Positions 16,775-26,150 of a DNA stretch of 64,000 nucleotides are shown in pieces. The notes under the pieces are model-generated. The model made no database searches and had not been told where the DNA came from. It saw only the letters and a list, made by a program, of their open reading frames with translations. The position numbers and the translations under genes were made by a program. Source of the DNA: Sulfuricurvum sp. GTDB taxonomy: Bacteria; Campylobacterota; Campylobacteria; Campylobacterales; Sulfurimonadaceae. Every line of letters starts with the position of its first letter. The first letter of the stretch is position 1. Location of the stretch: NCBI GenBank assembly GCA_028714915.1, contig JAQTLL010000001.1:1-64000 (forward strand). The letters run 5' to 3'.

Positions 16775-19700
16775 TTATCCACACATTAACTCATTCGCAA
16801 TCATCTCAGCTTGTTTGAGTACCGTTTCGGTTGCTAACATTTGCATATCTGGTGGATAACCAAATTGTCGTAACGTTCTTTTTACGATAACTTTTAATTT
16901 AGACCTAACGCTCTCTTTGATAGTCCAGTCGATACTGGCATTTTCTCGCACCCTCTGTGTCAGAACAACAGCAAGCTCTCGTAAAACATCTTTTTCCATG
17001 ACTTCTTTGGCGCTGTCATTGTTGGCTATAGCCGTGTAAAATGCGTATTCAAAATCAGTTAAACCCATTGCCTTTGGCTCTTCATCCATTTGATGAATAT
17101 CTTTGCTGAGCTTGATCAGTTCTTCTATGACTTCAGCCGCAGTAATGATTTTGTTATGATATTTTTTTATTGAATTTTCCAACATCTCCATAAGAGATTT
17201 GCTCTGTACGAGATTGGTTTTCATCCTCGTTTTTATCTCGTCATTGAGAAGTTTTTTTAACACTTCTAGGGCAATGTTTTTATGCTTCATCCCTTGCACT
17301 TCGAGTAAAAACTCTTCAGATAAAACAGAAATATCAGGCTTTTTAATTCCAGAAGCATCAAAAATATCTATCACTTGCTCCGTTATAAGCGCCTTATCTA
17401 TTACTTGACGGATGGTGGTTTCCATCTCTTCATCCGTGATACTGCTTCCAGTACCATTGAACTTAACGAGTCGTGCTTTTACTACTTGGAAAAATGAAAC
17501 TTCATCTTTTACATCCATCGCTTCATCATGGGGAACTGCAATAGCAAAAACTTGAGAGAGTGCCGTTACTTCATCAATATATCTTTTTTTACCATCTTCA
17601 ATACCAAGGATATGTTCTTCTGCTTCAAGGATGAGAGACAGTTTAATTCTAACATCTGCATCAAAATAATGCTCATAAGCGAATCCATGATACATCTGAG
17701 ATACCACTTCAAGTTTTTCAAGCATAAGGGCAACTGCTTGTTCTTGTGCAAGTGCGGGATCACCTTTTCCGCCACTATCGCTATAAAACGAGAGAGCTTT
17801 TTTTAAATCACTTGCAATTCCGAGATAATCTACAACCAATCCGCCCGGCTTGTCTTTATAAACCCTATTAACCCTTGCAATGGCTTGCATGAGGTTATGC
17901 CCTTTCATCGGTTTGTCAATGTAGAGTGTATGCATAGAGGGCGCATCAAATCCAGTCAGCCACATATCCCGCACTATGACGAGTTTGAGTTCATCATTGG
18001 TATCTTTCATACGGTTTGCCAAATCTCGTCTTTGTTGCTTCGTAGTATGGTGTTTCGCCATTTGTGGACCATCACTAGAACTGGCGGTCATGATTACCTT
18101 GATAACACCCTTATTCAAATCATCGCTATGCCATTGGGGGCGAAGTTTGATAATTTCTTCATAGAGTCTTGTCGCTATTCTTCTACTCATAGCAACGATC
18201 ATCCCTTTACCATCAAATACTTCTTGACGAGCTTCAAAGTGGGTAACAATATCGTTTGCAACTTCTTTAACTCTGTTTTCACTCCCTATGAGAGCCTCAA
18301 GCTGAGTCCATTTCGCTTTCGCTTTTTGAGTTTCACTTAGATCATCATTTCCAAGCTCATCATCTAGCTCTTTAACAAGCTGTTTACCTTCATCACTTAG
18401 GTTGATTTTTGCAAGTCGGCTTTCATAGTAAATTTTTACCGTTGCACCATCTTCAACCGCTTGGGAAATATCGTAAATATCGACATAATTACCAAACACG
18501 GCAGGTGTATTAACATCGCTACTTTCAATCGGCGTACCCGTAAATCCAAGATAGGTAGCATTTGGTAGGGCATCTCTCAAATACTTTGCAAATCCATAAA
18601 CAATCTTTTTACCGATCACATTGCCGTCTTTATCTTTTTCATCAACTGTTTTAGGTTTAAATCCATACTGTGTACGGTGTGCCTCATCGGCTATAACGAT
18701 GATGTTTCGTCTATCCGAAAGCTCATCATAGATGTTTCCTTCTTCGGGTTGAAACTTTTGAATAGTGGCAAATATAACTCCACCACTTGCCACTTTGAGT
18801 AAGCTTTTGAGGTGGTCTCTGTTGAGTGCTTGAATCGGTTCTTGTCTGAGTAAACTTTGAGATGATGCAAAAGTATCAAAAAGTTGGTCATCCAAATCAT
18901 TTCTATCGGTGATGACCAAGATGGTTGGGTTGTTGAGGCTGAGGACGATTTTACCCGTATAGAACACCATTGAGAGTGACTTACCACTCCCTTGTGTATG
19001 CCAAACAACCCCACCTTTTTTATCCCCATCAATACTGCTTGCTTGTGTCGTTCTCTCGACTGCTTTGTTTACCGCATAGTATTGGTGATAAGCCGCTAAC
19101 TTTTTTACCGTTTCAATCGTCGTTAAATGGTTTTTGCTATCTACTTTTGTACTTTTTTCATAAACGATGAAATTTCGGATTAAATCAAGAAGTGTGATAG
19201 GGTTCAACATCCCATTTATAAGTGTTTCCATGTGTGATATTAATTTGGAAGCTTCACTTTTCCCATCACTACTTTTCCAACTCATAAATCGTGATAAACC
19301 TGCGGATATACTTCCCGCTTTTGCTTCAAGTCCATCGCTGATGATACAAAAAGCGTTGTAGGTAAATAGTGATGGTATAACACTCTTATAGGTTTGTATT
19401 TGCTTGTACGCAGAACCGATAGTGGCATTTTCATCTACGGGATTTTTCAGCTCAACCACCACCAATGGTAAGCCATTTACAAAGAGGATTAAATCAGGTC
19501 GTTTGTTGATTCCATTTTCTACGATGGTGAATTGATTGGTGACGATAAACTCATTACGGCTTACATCATCAAAATCGATGAGTTTGACGATCTCACCACG
19601 GGTAACACCCTCTTTTTGAACCTCGACAGTTATCCCCTCAGTCAGCATTTGATGAAAGGTTTCATTATCCGTTAAAAGCTCTGTTGTTCTTAGCCTTTGG

Positions 19701-19921
19701 CATTGTTTAACGGCATATTCGATTAGATCATAATCCAGTGTCGGATTGATGGCGGTAAGTGCGTTTTGGAGTTTATCTTTTAAAATTACATCTGCATATG
19801 ATTCTCGCATCGGAGTATCACTGTCAGGGCAAATATTGGGAGCATAGATGTATTCAAAACCCAACTTTTCCAAAAGCTCTATGGCAAAAAGTTCGATTTC
19901 ATTTTCGGTTATCTTGGTCAT
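16775..19921 (-). CDS. hsdR: Type I restriction endonuclease subunit R
   Basis: A 1048-residue protein with an N-terminal nuclease domain (VVVELKNP region near residue 154), a Walker A motif (TQGSGKS), a DEAH box (ADEAHRTQYG) and the later helicase motif GFTGTP. This is the full HsdR layout. It cuts DNA after translocation when the site is unmethylated. The start codon overlaps the rhuM stop by ATGA. It is the last gene of the operon hsdM-hsdS-fic-rhuM-hsdR. The gene appears intact. Confidence 0.93.
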   Translation of the reverse strand: MTKITENEIELFAIELLEKLGFEYIYAPNICPDSDTPMRESYADVILKDKLQNALTAINPTLDYDLIEYAVKQCQRLRTTELLTDNETFHQMLTEGITVEVQKEGVTRGEIVKLIDFDDVSRNEFIVTNQFTIVENGINKRPDLILFVNGLPLVVVELKNPVDENATIGSAYKQIQTYKSVIPSLFTYNAFCIISDGLEAKAGSISAGLSRFMSWKSSDGKSEASKLISHMETLINGMLNPITLLDLIRNFIVYEKSTKVDSKNHLTTIETVKKLAAYHQYYAVNKAVERTTQASSIDGDKKGGVVWHTQGSGKSLSMVFYTGKIVLSLNNPTILVITDRNDLDDQLFDTFASSQSLLRQEPIQALNRDHLKSLLKVASGGVIFATIQKFQPEEGNIYDELSDRRNIIVIADEAHRTQYGFKPKTVDEKDKDGNVIGKKIVYGFAKYLRDALPNATYLGFTGTPIESSDVNTPAVFGNYVDIYDISQAVEDGATVKIYYESRLAKINLSDEGKQLVKELDDELGNDDLSETQKAKAKWTQLEALIGSENRVKEVANDIVTHFEARQEVFDGKGMIVAMSRRIATRLYEEIIKLRPQWHSDDLNKGVIKVIMTASSSDGPQMAKHHTTKQQRRDLANRMKDTNDELKLVIVRDMWLTGFDAPSMHTLYIDKPMKGHNLMQAIARVNRVYKDKPGGLVVDYLGIASDLKKALSFYSDSGGKGDPALAQEQAVALMLEKLEVVSQMYHGFAYEHYFDADVRIKLSLILEAEEHILGIEDGKKRYIDEVTALSQVFAIAVPHDEAMDVKDEVSFFQVVKARLVKFNGTGSSITDEEMETTIRQVIDKALITEQVIDIFDASGIKKPDISVLSEEFLLEVQGMKHKNIALEVLKKLLNDEIKTRMKTNLVQSKSLMEMLENSIKKYHNKIITAAEVIEELIKLSKDIHQMDEEPKAMGLTDFEYAFYTAIANNDSAKEVMEKDVLRELAVVLTQRVRENASIDWTIKESVRSKLKVIVKRTLRQFGYPPDMQMLATETVLKQAEMIANELMCG

Positions 19922-20907
19922 TTTTTGCCTTTTAACATCTTTGCAGTGCTATCAATCTGCTTGATAAAATCCTCTTCAACATTTGAGAGTTCATTTTTGG
20001 TTTTTTCTCTATACGCCTGATACTCAATATTTGCTTTTTCTATGGCGCTATCGTGGCTGATTTTTCCTGCATGGCTCAGTATGTCTTTACCTGTCATCTT
20101 TAAAAAATCATCGAGTCTTTCAATCCAATCTTTCATATACATAGGGGTTTGATTCATCGCTTGGATTTCAGCTATTTCGATATATGCCATCACCATACGG
20201 TTGAGCATATCCAGTTCTTTTTCATCCAGATAATTTTTGGCGATTTGGGTCTCTTGTTTGGTTGGCTTGATTCCCTTAAAACTCAAAACACCCATATTTG
20301 GTTTTGCACTGTCTCCTCTTTGATAGACGATCTCTGCGGCTGTATTACCATGAACCGCCCAGTGCATTTTATTTTGTACCGTTTGAAAAAACTGTATTGA
20401 CAGTTCTGCTTTGGGGTCATAGTCTATGCTTGTAGAGTAAATATCGAGCACTTTTCGCCAAAAGACTTTTTCACTGCTTCGTATATCTCGTATGCGAGCA
20501 AGTAGCTCTTCAAAATAGCTTCCTCCACCCGCTTGTTTGAGTAGATCATCATTCATCGCAAAGCCTTTGACGATGTACTCTTTGAGCAATGCTGTCGCCC
20601 ATTGACGAAACTTTGTGCCTTGGGGAGATTTTACACGATAGCCTACAGAGATAATGACATCAAGGTTATAAAAATTGGTCGGTTTGGTAGAAAAATCGGA
20701 AATTCCGATTTTTCTCATAGTCTCCTCTTTTTGTAATTCATCTTCGTCATAAATGTTGATAATATGCTCATTGATTGTGGAGCGTGATTTTTGAAAAAGC
20801 TCCGACATCTGATCAATGGTGAGCCAAGCTGTTTCGTTTTCCAAACGGGTTTCTATCTTGGTTTTACCGTCTTCGGTTTGGTAGATGAGGATGTTTGAAT
20901 TAGTCAT
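19918..20907 (-). CDS. RhuM family protein
   Basis: A 329-residue member of the RhuM family, recognised by its N-terminal helix-turn-helix-like region (TIDQMSELFQKSRSTINEH) and the conserved YNLDVIISVGYRV segment. RhuM proteins commonly sit inside type I restriction operons and their biochemical role is not established. The N-terminal part suggests DNA binding. It overlaps hsdR by four bases and is separated from fic by a tandem repeat. Confidence 0.85.
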   Translation of the reverse strand: MTNSNILIYQTEDGKTKIETRLENETAWLTIDQMSELFQKSRSTINEHIINIYDEDELQKEETMRKIGISDFSTKPTNFYNLDVIISVGYRVKSPQGTKFRQWATALLKEYIVKGFAMNDDLLKQAGGGSYFEELLARIRDIRSSEKVFWRKVLDIYSTSIDYDPKAELSIQFFQTVQNKMHWAVHGNTAAEIVYQRGDSAKPNMGVLSFKGIKPTKQETQIAKNYLDEKELDMLNRMVMAYIEIAEIQAMNQTPMYMKDWIERLDDFLKMTGKDILSHAGKISHDSAIEKANIEYQAYREKTKNELSNVEEDFIKQIDSTAKMLKGKK

Positions 20908-20925
20908 TAGTAAAAAATCCCTTTC

Positions 20926-21060
20926 AAATTTAATTATAAAAAATCTTAGTAAAGTTTAGAGCCTGAAATTTAACTATAAAAAATCTTAGTAAAGTTTAGA
21001 GCCTGAAATTTAACTATAAAAAATCTTAGTAAAAGTTAGAGCCTTAATTTTGACTATAAA
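20926..21060. repeat. Three 40-bp tandem repeats plus a partial fourth
   Basis: Units at 20926-20965, 20966-21005 and 21006-21045 are nearly identical, and a shortened fourth reaches 21060. The array fills the gap between rhuM and fic and runs into the fic stop region. No spacers are present, so it is not a CRISPR array. Confidence 0.9.
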
Positions 21061-22180
21061 TACTTAAATATTTTTCAAATACAAAAAGCTTATTTCTCTG
21101 ATAGCCAGTCACTTCTTTAAGTATTCCTTTTGATTCAAACTCTTTAACTAAGGAGTTCGCAGTCGGTTTGCTCATTTCCAAAGGTTCAATTATGTCACTT
21201 ATAGAAATAATTGGCTTTTGATACAAATACTCTATCAATTTACTTGCATTATGTGCTTTTTTACCAAAACCTATTGCTAAAGCATCCATCTCTTGTTTTA
21301 AACTCAAAATATCTTGAAAAGTTTTTATTCCGCTGTTTGCTGTATTTATAACCGCTTCAAGAAAAAATTTTATCCAATGTGCCAAATCATGATTTGTTCG
21401 CACAAGTGTCAATGCTTCATAATATACAGATTTATTTTTTTCTATAAAATCAGATAAATAGAGTGATGGTTTTTTAAGTAATCCGTTTCCAACCAAATAA
21501 AGGGTTATCATAAGTCGTCCTATTCTGCCGTTTCCATCTAAGAATGGGTGAATCGTTTCAAACTGATAGTGAGCAATAGCTATTTTGATTAAATGCGGTA
21601 CAAATATCTCTTCATTATGCAAAAACTTTTCCAAATCACTCATAAGCTCGTTCACTTCATTGTAGTGTGGCGGTATAAAGTAAGCTGTTGCAAGACTTGC
21701 TCCACCTATCCAGTTTTGAGATTTTCTAAACTCACCTGGTTGTTTCGCTTCACCCCGTACACTATTTAAGAGAATCTCATGGATTTTTTTGATTAATCTG
21801 TTGCTGATAGGTAAATTTTCAAGCTCTTTGACAGCATAATTCATAGCATCAATATAATTTCGTACTTCTTGCCAATCATCTCTTTTTTCTGGGTTTATCT
21901 GTTCTTTTGAGATAAGAACTTCATCCATCTCTGTTTTTGTACCCTCTATCTTGCTTGAAGTGTTTGCTTCTTTTGTGATATGCATTTGGATAAACATATC
22001 TACATTTGGCACTATCATAGTAAAAGCATTGAGTTCGCCCAAAGCTCTAGTAGCACTCTCAAGCATAGTATTTATTTGCGGGTCATCCCATGTAAAAGTA
22101 TGATTTATATGGTTTGGCAAAAAACTTTTATATTGATACTCTTGTCTTAATGTGCCTGACTTAAACTCTTTTATATTCAT
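21044..22180 (-). CDS. Fic family protein (probable AMP transferase)
   Basis: A 378-residue Fic protein. The complete catalytic motif HPFLDGNGRIGR begins at His211. An inhibitory-helix motif of the S-x-x-x-E-G type (Ser75 to Gly80) lies N-terminal to it, the arrangement of self-inhibited class II Fic proteins. A winged-helix-like C-terminal domain follows (about 310-378). Fic enzymes attach AMP or similar groups to protein targets. It overlaps the hsdS 3' end by 20 bases. The stop lies at the edge of the 40-bp repeats. Confidence 0.88.
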   Translation of the reverse strand: MNIKEFKSGTLRQEYQYKSFLPNHINHTFTWDDPQINTMLESATRALGELNAFTMIVPNVDMFIQMHITKEANTSSKIEGTKTEMDEVLISKEQINPEKRDDWQEVRNYIDAMNYAVKELENLPISNRLIKKIHEILLNSVRGEAKQPGEFRKSQNWIGGASLATAYFIPPHYNEVNELMSDLEKFLHNEEIFVPHLIKIAIAHYQFETIHPFLDGNGRIGRLMITLYLVGNGLLKKPSLYLSDFIEKNKSVYYEALTLVRTNHDLAHWIKFFLEAVINTANSGIKTFQDILSLKQEMDALAIGFGKKAHNASKLIEYLYQKPIISISDIIEPLEMSKPTANSLVKEFESKGILKEVTGYQRNKLFVFEKYLSIYSQN

Positions 22181-23402
22181 AATAATTTACATCTCCAAAG
22201 TTTATTTTCACTTCTCCGCTCATAAACTTAGGCAAAAGTGTATCGCGCATACTTTCTAGAGTTCTTATTTGAAGATCATTGTTTTCTTTTTTCAAAAACA
22301 AATCTGTTATGTATTTTCCAACAGTTTCTTGAATACGCATCGGTGGAATTATGATTTCACTGTCTTTTATGCTTTGTGTTGAAAGATTAACCTGAACTCC
22401 ACTATTTGCTTTACTTTGCAGAAGAGCAATGAAATCGGGGTCTTTTAATTGTATATACAATAAATAGTTGTTCAAAAGTCTTTCATTTGATTTTAAATAA
22501 ATACGGGCAACTCTTTGATTTAAAACATATTTATTGGATTCATCTATAATTGCAGGAACTCCTAGAATAACGACATTGTCTTTCATGTCTGTCATTGCCA
22601 TAACAATATCATCTTTATCAAGAATCCATTTTTCTAATTTTTCTTCTCTTGGAACGAAATCTTTCTTTGGATTTAATTTCAATCCGCCACCTTTTTTTAT
22701 ATGCCCCATTTTCAAAACTTCTAAGTGCTCTTTTTCGTAAGGAACATAGTCTCCACTACTAAAAGAAAATCCATTTTGCATCACTGCAATATCTTCTAGC
22801 TTGCAAGTTTTCCATTCATCATTAGCCTCTTCAATAAACCATTGCCTAAAAAATGTTTGTGCGAGTTCTTCGAGGGTTTTATTTTGGCGATGAAGAAGGT
22901 CAATTTTATCATCAAGGCTACTTAGAATTTCTGCGATGGCTTTTTGCTCTTTGAGTGATGGAATTGGGAAAGTGATATTTTCAAATGTTCCTAAGTTAAT
23001 ATTATCTTGAACTGAACCTTCACCGATGTGTTTTAGCTCTTTTTGGAAGTGAGTCAATGTATAATAAATAAAATCACCATCTACTTTTTCTTCATCAGAA
23101 ATAAAACCTAAAACACTATCTGGGAAACAAGCATCAAATTTTAAAATTGCCAATTCTGCAATATTCGCAGCAATGGTTATGCAAAGTGTTCCTTTTTGCC
23201 AAAGCTTACTTTGTGCCAGTCCAGCTTCACTATATGTGTGTTCATATTTATCAATATATTTTTTGGCTTCTCTAATTTCGCCTGTTTGAATAAAAGGGTA
23301 TGCCCCGCCATATAAATGAAAAGCATATCTAGGTCTGTGTCTAGAACGACCCCTCTGGAGCAACCCCAATTCTCCAAGTGTGCACTCTTTCCATTCACTC
23401 AT
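22161..23402 (-). CDS. hsdS: Type I restriction-modification specificity subunit S
   Basis: A 413-residue protein with two target-recognition domains (about 1-140 and 195-360), each followed by a conserved helical spacer. The first spacer carries [18 protein letters not shown] and the second carries a shorter equivalent near residue 370. It sets the bipartite DNA target of both methylase and nuclease. The start overlaps hsdM by eight bases. The target sequence cannot be read from this alone. Confidence 0.9.
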   Translation of the reverse strand: MSEWKECTLGELGLLQRGRSRHRPRYAFHLYGGAYPFIQTGEIREAKKYIDKYEHTYSEAGLAQSKLWQKGTLCITIAANIAELAILKFDACFPDSVLGFISDEEKVDGDFIYYTLTHFQKELKHIGEGSVQDNINLGTFENITFPIPSLKEQKAIAEILSSLDDKIDLLHRQNKTLEELAQTFFRQWFIEEANDEWKTCKLEDIAVMQNGFSFSSGDYVPYEKEHLEVLKMGHIKKGGGLKLNPKKDFVPREEKLEKWILDKDDIVMAMTDMKDNVVILGVPAIIDESNKYVLNQRVARIYLKSNERLLNNYLLYIQLKDPDFIALLQSKANSGVQVNLSTQSIKDSEIIIPPMRIQETVGKYITDLFLKKENNDLQIRTLESMRDTLLPKFMSGEVKINFGDVNYYEYKRV

Positions 23403-24936
23403 TAATCAAAACCTTTGCCAAGTTATCACTAATCTTCTGATTGAGTTGTGCTTCCTCTTCTATTTGATCTTTTAACTGTTGTTGTAAGCTTTCAAATCTC
23501 TCTTTGAAGTCAAATTCATCCTCCACATCTTCAAGCCCAACATATCGCCCAGGGGTAAGAACATAATTTATCTCTCGCACTGTTTCAATATTTGCTGATA
23601 CACAAAACCCTTTTATATCTTCATAAGTGGATTCCGTATCAAGTAAGGAATGACGTGAGGAAGTTTTCCAATCATGATAAACTTTGGCTATTTGGTTTGT
23701 ATCTTCATGACTAAACTCTTTTGTCTTTCGATTGATAAGGCGTCCAGTATTACGAGCATCTATAAATAAAATATTTTTAGTAGTTCGTCCTCGTTTCATA
23801 AACCACAAGCTTGCGGGGATTTGAGTATTTAAAAATAGTTTGGCGGGAAGATTGACGATACAGTCAACTAGATTGGCTTCGATGAGAGCTTTTCTGATTT
23901 CTCCCTCATTGGAGGTGTTAGAAGTGAGACTCCCTTTTGCCAGTACAAATCCCGCTGTTCCCATCGGTGCCAGATGATAGAGAAAGTGTTGTATCCATCC
24001 GTAGTTGGCATTTCCCTCGGGTGGGGTTCCGTATTTCCATCGTCCATCGTTTCGGAGCAGATCTCCGCTCCAATCGCTGACATTAAACGGTGGATTGGCG
24101 ATAATGAAATCGGCTTTGAGGTCTTTGTGAGCATCGTTGAGAAATGAGCCTTCGTTGTTCCATTTGACTTGGGAACTGTCGATACCACGGATGGCGAGGT
24201 TCATTTTCGCCAATCGCCATGTGGTTTGGTTGGACTCTTGCCCGTAGATGGAAATATCGTTTAGTTTTCCTTGGTGTTCGGTGACAAACTTCTCCGATTG
24301 TACAAACATACCGCCGCTACCGCAACAAGGATCGAACACTCTCCCCTTATACGGTTCTAACATTTTTACGAGAAGTTCAACAACACTTTTAGGAGTATAA
24401 AACTGTCCCCCTTGTTTCCCCTCAGCCAGTGCAAATTCGCCCAAGAAGTATTCAAACACATGACCAAGCACATCAGCACTTCGAGCTTTCGCATCTCCAA
24501 AAGCGATATTACCGATCAGATCGATTAGCCCGCCGAGAGATTTGCTATCGAGATTGTCTCTGGCAAAAACTTTTGGCAGAACCCCTTTTAATGATGGGTT
24601 GTCCTTTTCGACAACATCCATAGCTTCATCAACAATTTTTCCAATATTTGGGAGTTTGGCATTGGAGAGAAGAAACGACCATCTAGCAGTAGGAGGAACA
24701 AAAAACACATTTTCAGCTTTGTACTCATCTCTATCTTCGGGATCGGCACCTGCATAATCACCCTCTCCAGTTTCAAGGCGGGTATAAAGCTCTTCGAAAC
24801 TATCAGAGATATATTTTAGAAAAACAAGCCCCATAACCACATGTTTATACTCTGCGGCATCAATATTTTTTCGTAGTTTGTCGGCGGCTTTCCATAGTTG
24901 TTTTTCTATCGACTCTTCTTGTTTTTCTTTTGCCAT
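23395..24936 (-). CDS. hsdM: Type I restriction-modification methyltransferase subunit M
   Basis: A 513-residue N6-adenine methyltransferase. The SAM-binding motif FDPCCGSGG and the catalytic NPPF motif are present, with an N-terminal helical HsdM_N region. It is the first gene of the operon. A palindromic element (23629-23655) lies inside the reading frame near residues 427-436 and adds RHSLLDTES without breaking the gene. The C-terminal coiled region after residue 470 likely contacts HsdS. Confidence 0.92.
   Translation of the reverse strand: MAKEKQEESIEKQLWKAADKLRKNIDAAEYKHVVMGLVFLKYISDSFEELYTRLETGEGDYAGADPEDRDEYKAENVFFVPPTARWSFLLSNAKLPNIGKIVDEAMDVVEKDNPSLKGVLPKVFARDNLDSKSLGGLIDLIGNIAFGDAKARSADVLGHVFEYFLGEFALAEGKQGGQFYTPKSVVELLVKMLEPYKGRVFDPCCGSGGMFVQSEKFVTEHQGKLNDISIYGQESNQTTWRLAKMNLAIRGIDSSQVKWNNEGSFLNDAHKDLKADFIIANPPFNVSDWSGDLLRNDGRWKYGTPPEGNANYGWIQHFLYHLAPMGTAGFVLAKGSLTSNTSNEGEIRKALIEANLVDCIVNLPAKLFLNTQIPASLWFMKRGRTTKNILFIDARNTGRLINRKTKEFSHEDTNQIAKVYHDWKTSSRHSLLDTESTYEDIKGFCVSANIETVREINYVLTPGRYVGLEDVEDEFDFKERFESLQQQLKDQIEEEAQLNQKISDNLAKVLINE
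23629..23655. repeat. Palindromic element inside hsdM
   Basis: The sequence has arms ATTCCGTA and TAAGGAAT around TCAAG and ends in GACG. It matches the intergenic copy at 29987-30011 apart from a few bases. The element stays in frame within hsdM. Confidence 0.65.
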
Positions 24937-25013
24937 TTACTATCCCCAAACTATTTTGTTTAATGTAGCATCTTTTTATGGTCACAAGGTTGAAATTTTC
25001 ATGTTTTTTTAAA

Positions 25014-26150
25014 TTACGTCACCAGTCGTGAGCGAATCTTTTTCCCCATGGCGGTCTTCTGTATTTTCTCCACCATCATAATTTTACTCTCAATATGAAT
25101 CCCGCCGAAGTGGTCGTGCAAAGCTTTTTTAAGAATTGTTTTGTGAATTTTCGTCTCATCGCCTACAAGATAGAGCGTTAAGCTCTCCCCTCGCAGTTGC
25201 TGTGGGTGATATTCCACAAAGCCTAACGCTTCCTCAATCCCCTCCATCTTTTCCAAAAACGTCTCAATCTCTATAATAGAGAGTCGTTTTCCTCCGATTT
25301 TGACCAATTCGCTCGCGCGCCCTGTGATTTTAAATCCATTGTCCACCATCTCTATAATATCGGTAGTTCGATGGGGGGAGGTGATTTTTGTAAAGGTTTG
25401 ATCAAATATCCATTGGGAGACAAAGGGGGACTCCACACACAACAGCCCCTCATCGCTTGATATACTCACCCCATCAAGCGGTGTCCAGATACTGTTTCCG
25501 CCCGAACGTATCGCAATACCGCCCGTCTCGCTAGAGCCATACAACTGAATCAATCGAGTGAAATATTTTTCTTCAAAACATTGAGCTTCTTCTGCTTCCA
25601 AAGGACCGCTGGAGCTAATAAACAGGGTCTGGGAAAGATTAATGTTATTATGAAGTCTTAACATGGCACGAACAAAGACTGGATTTGTAACGCACAATGT
25701 CGGCTTACTCGAACAAAGATTTAGTATTTCATGGGGAAGGAAATCGTCTTTGGTGACAATTTCCAAACCCATCTCCATAGGGAGAGCAAGACCGAATAAA
25801 AAACCGTAAATATGGAAAAATGGAACCGTAACAAGACATTGCTCGAAATATTCTCCCTCTAACCATCGTGTATGCGCGTGTATTTCACATTCGATGTGCT
25901 CTTGTGTTTTTACGACGCCAATGGGATTTCCGCTAGTACCTGAGGTAAAAAAAAGCGCTGCCGCATTGTGTAATTCATCAAAAACATCAGGCGTAAACTG
26001 CGCTAAATATTCACCTTTTTCTCTGCTGGTTGTCATGGCTTTATCATACAAAAGAGGAATATCACCTACATTCATGGCATCCATAATATTGCGAATTTGG
26101 GTCATTTTATCCGTAGATTTAAGAATCATAAACATTTTTTCTCCACTCAC
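25014..26150 (-). CDS. AMP-dependent acyl/aryl-CoA or ACP ligase (ApeH-like)
   Basis: A 378-residue adenylate-forming enzyme, shorter than the usual 450-550 residues because the N-terminal subdomain is reduced. The core motif FFTSGTSGNP, an ATP-binding YGSSETGG and the C-terminal TGRASELVKIGG hinge are visible. It probably activates the aromatic acid made by the ammonia-lyase and loads it on an ACP as polyene starter. The GTG start overlaps the MMPL gene stop; an ATG five codons later also has a GGAG site. Confidence 0.8.
   Translation of the reverse strand: MSGEKMFMILKSTDKMTQIRNIMDAMNVGDIPLLYDKAMTTSREKGEYLAQFTPDVFDELHNAAALFFTSGTSGNPIGVVKTQEHIECEIHAHTRWLEGEYFEQCLVTVPFFHIYGFLFGLALPMEMGLEIVTKDDFLPHEILNLCSSKPTLCVTNPVFVRAMLRLHNNINLSQTLFISSSGPLEAEEAQCFEEKYFTRLIQLYGSSETGGIAIRSGGNSIWTPLDGVSISSDEGLLCVESPFVSQWIFDQTFTKITSPHRTTDIIEMVDNGFKITGRASELVKIGGKRLSIIEIETFLEKMEGIEEALGFVEYHPQQLRGESLTLYLVGDETKIHKTILKKALHDHFGGIHIESKIMMVEKIQKTAMGKKIRSRLVT

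Noticed and set aside
20926..21060. Possible CRISPR array
   Set aside because: The repeats are directly adjacent with no spacers, and no cas genes are nearby.
16773..25013. Target-site repeats around the restriction operon
   Set aside because: I found no clear direct repeat at both junctions, so the insertion mechanism cannot be shown.
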